Assembly (NCBI RefSeq): GCF_011634775.1
Contig: NZ_JAALXT010000007.1
Coordinates: 310,001 to 374,000 of the forward strand
Length of the DNA stretch: 64,000 bases
Direction of reading: 5' to 3'
Source: Thalassoroseus pseudoceratinae
GTDB taxonomy: Bacteria > Planctomycetota > Planctomycetia > Planctomycetales > Planctomycetaceae
A program made the translations under genes and the position numbers. How positions within the stretch are numbered: position 1 is the stretch's first letter; the number at the start of each line of letters is the position of its first letter. Positions 63,694 through 64,000 of the stretch are shown in pieces. Under the pieces are notes generated by a model. That model was not told the DNA's origin. It saw nothing but the letters and a program-made list of their open reading frames with translations, and ran no database searches.

Positions 63694-63714
63694 GCCCACC
63701 TGTTGACTGAGACC

Positions 63715-63749
63715 AAAACCTTGGCCGTCCCGACCGGCCAAGGTTTTTT
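63715..63749 (+). terminator. Rho-independent terminator after the RRM gene
   Basis: AAAACCTTGGCC pairs with GGCCAAGGTTTT over a 9-nt loop and ends in a run of T. It lies 22 nt past the RRM stop codon. Confidence 0.92.
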
Positions 63750-63857
63750 CATGCGCTTTCCGAAAGATCCTGGCTGTTTCGGAACCACTCTGAACTTTCA
63801 CCGATCGAAAACGACGGCCGGTTCCTCGCCATTCCAATACCCCAAAAATAAAAACAA

Positions 63858-63887
63858 CGGTTTTCCCTGGCGGAAACCGCGTTTTTT
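63858..63887. terminator. probable bidirectional terminator
   Basis: CGGTTT and AAACCG form the base of a hairpin with T runs on both sides (GTTTTTT on the plus strand, TTGTTTTTATTTTT on the minus strand). The remaining sequence to the window end (63888-64000) has no supported gene. Confidence 0.55.
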
Positions 63888-64000
63888 GGATAGCCGCCCA
63901 ACTTTGGCACGCAAGGTGCTTTACCAACACTCAACAGGCGAGCAACTCACAACAAACATTCATGAGTTGCTCATTTCACAAAATGGTTGCCGTTTCCAAG

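Noticed and set aside
62878-63930. A 350-codon minus-strand frame
   Set aside because: It runs antisense through the whole RRM gene and its terminators, lacks any family motif and has a composition unlike the surrounding genes.

Overview
The window looks like chromosomal DNA of a planctomycete (PVC superphylum, probably order Planctomycetales). The evidence is three formylglycine-type sulfatases, a beta-propeller/HEAT protein ending in a haem CxxCH cytochrome domain, a 2756-residue secreted Calx-beta protein with an N-terminal LEDRTLL motif, a GpgS-type glycosyltransferase, and a dnaN-DUF721-gyrB block with no dnaA or recF beside it. The genus call is inference. I saw no rRNA, tRNA, CRISPR array, insertion sequence or prophage.

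Layout. 1-8 kb: the end of a DUF374-type acyltransferase, a probable operon of an inactive M16 peptidase subunit, a ZIP metal transporter and an active M16 subunit, then a large MscS-type channel on the minus strand. 8-12.5 kb: a TVP38-type membrane protein and the threonine-to-glycine pathway (tdh, kbl), interrupted by a hypothetical gene flanked by two copies of a double-hairpin repeat; an FHA protein follows. 12.7-20 kb: housekeeping genes (def, fmt, a phosphoesterase, dnaN, a dciA-like gene, gyrB), with a possible origin-like gap before dnaN. 20-33 kb: an esterase, two sulfatases and the giant surface protein. 33-40.3 kb: two FAD oxidoreductases converge on a tightly coupled three-gene minus-strand cassette: an 805-aa protein I cannot place, a phosphatidylserine decarboxylase and a divergent Lgt-like membrane enzyme. 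40.5-48 kb: an S1/P1 nuclease, uracil salvage (upp, nupC), the haem-binding propeller protein and an M20-fold protein that lacks several metal ligands. 48-53 kb: a small membrane protein, GpgS, a GT4-like glycosyltransferase, a GNAT, an AT-rich sulfotransferase gene and a glutaminyl cyclase. 53-58 kb: an orphan NtrC-type regulator, a third sulfatase and an ArgE-like deacylase. 57.9-59.7 kb: an iron and oxidative-stress group (Mn-catalase, bacterioferritin, Bfd). 60-64 kb: an orphan STAND-like ATPase, a beta-helix protein and an RRM protein.

How the genes fit together. Tdh and Kbl make glycine and acetyl-CoA from threonine. NupC and Upp import and salvage pyrimidines. The sulfatases, sulfotransferase, esterase and giant secreted protein suit life on sulfated polysaccharides. 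KatN, Bfr and Bfd would couple peroxide removal to iron storage and release, but this Bfr has lost two canonical ferroxidase ligands. The best candidate for an undescribed system is the minus-strand cassette 35758-40280, where phospholipid headgroup and acyl-transfer chemistry are translationally linked to a large unknown protein.
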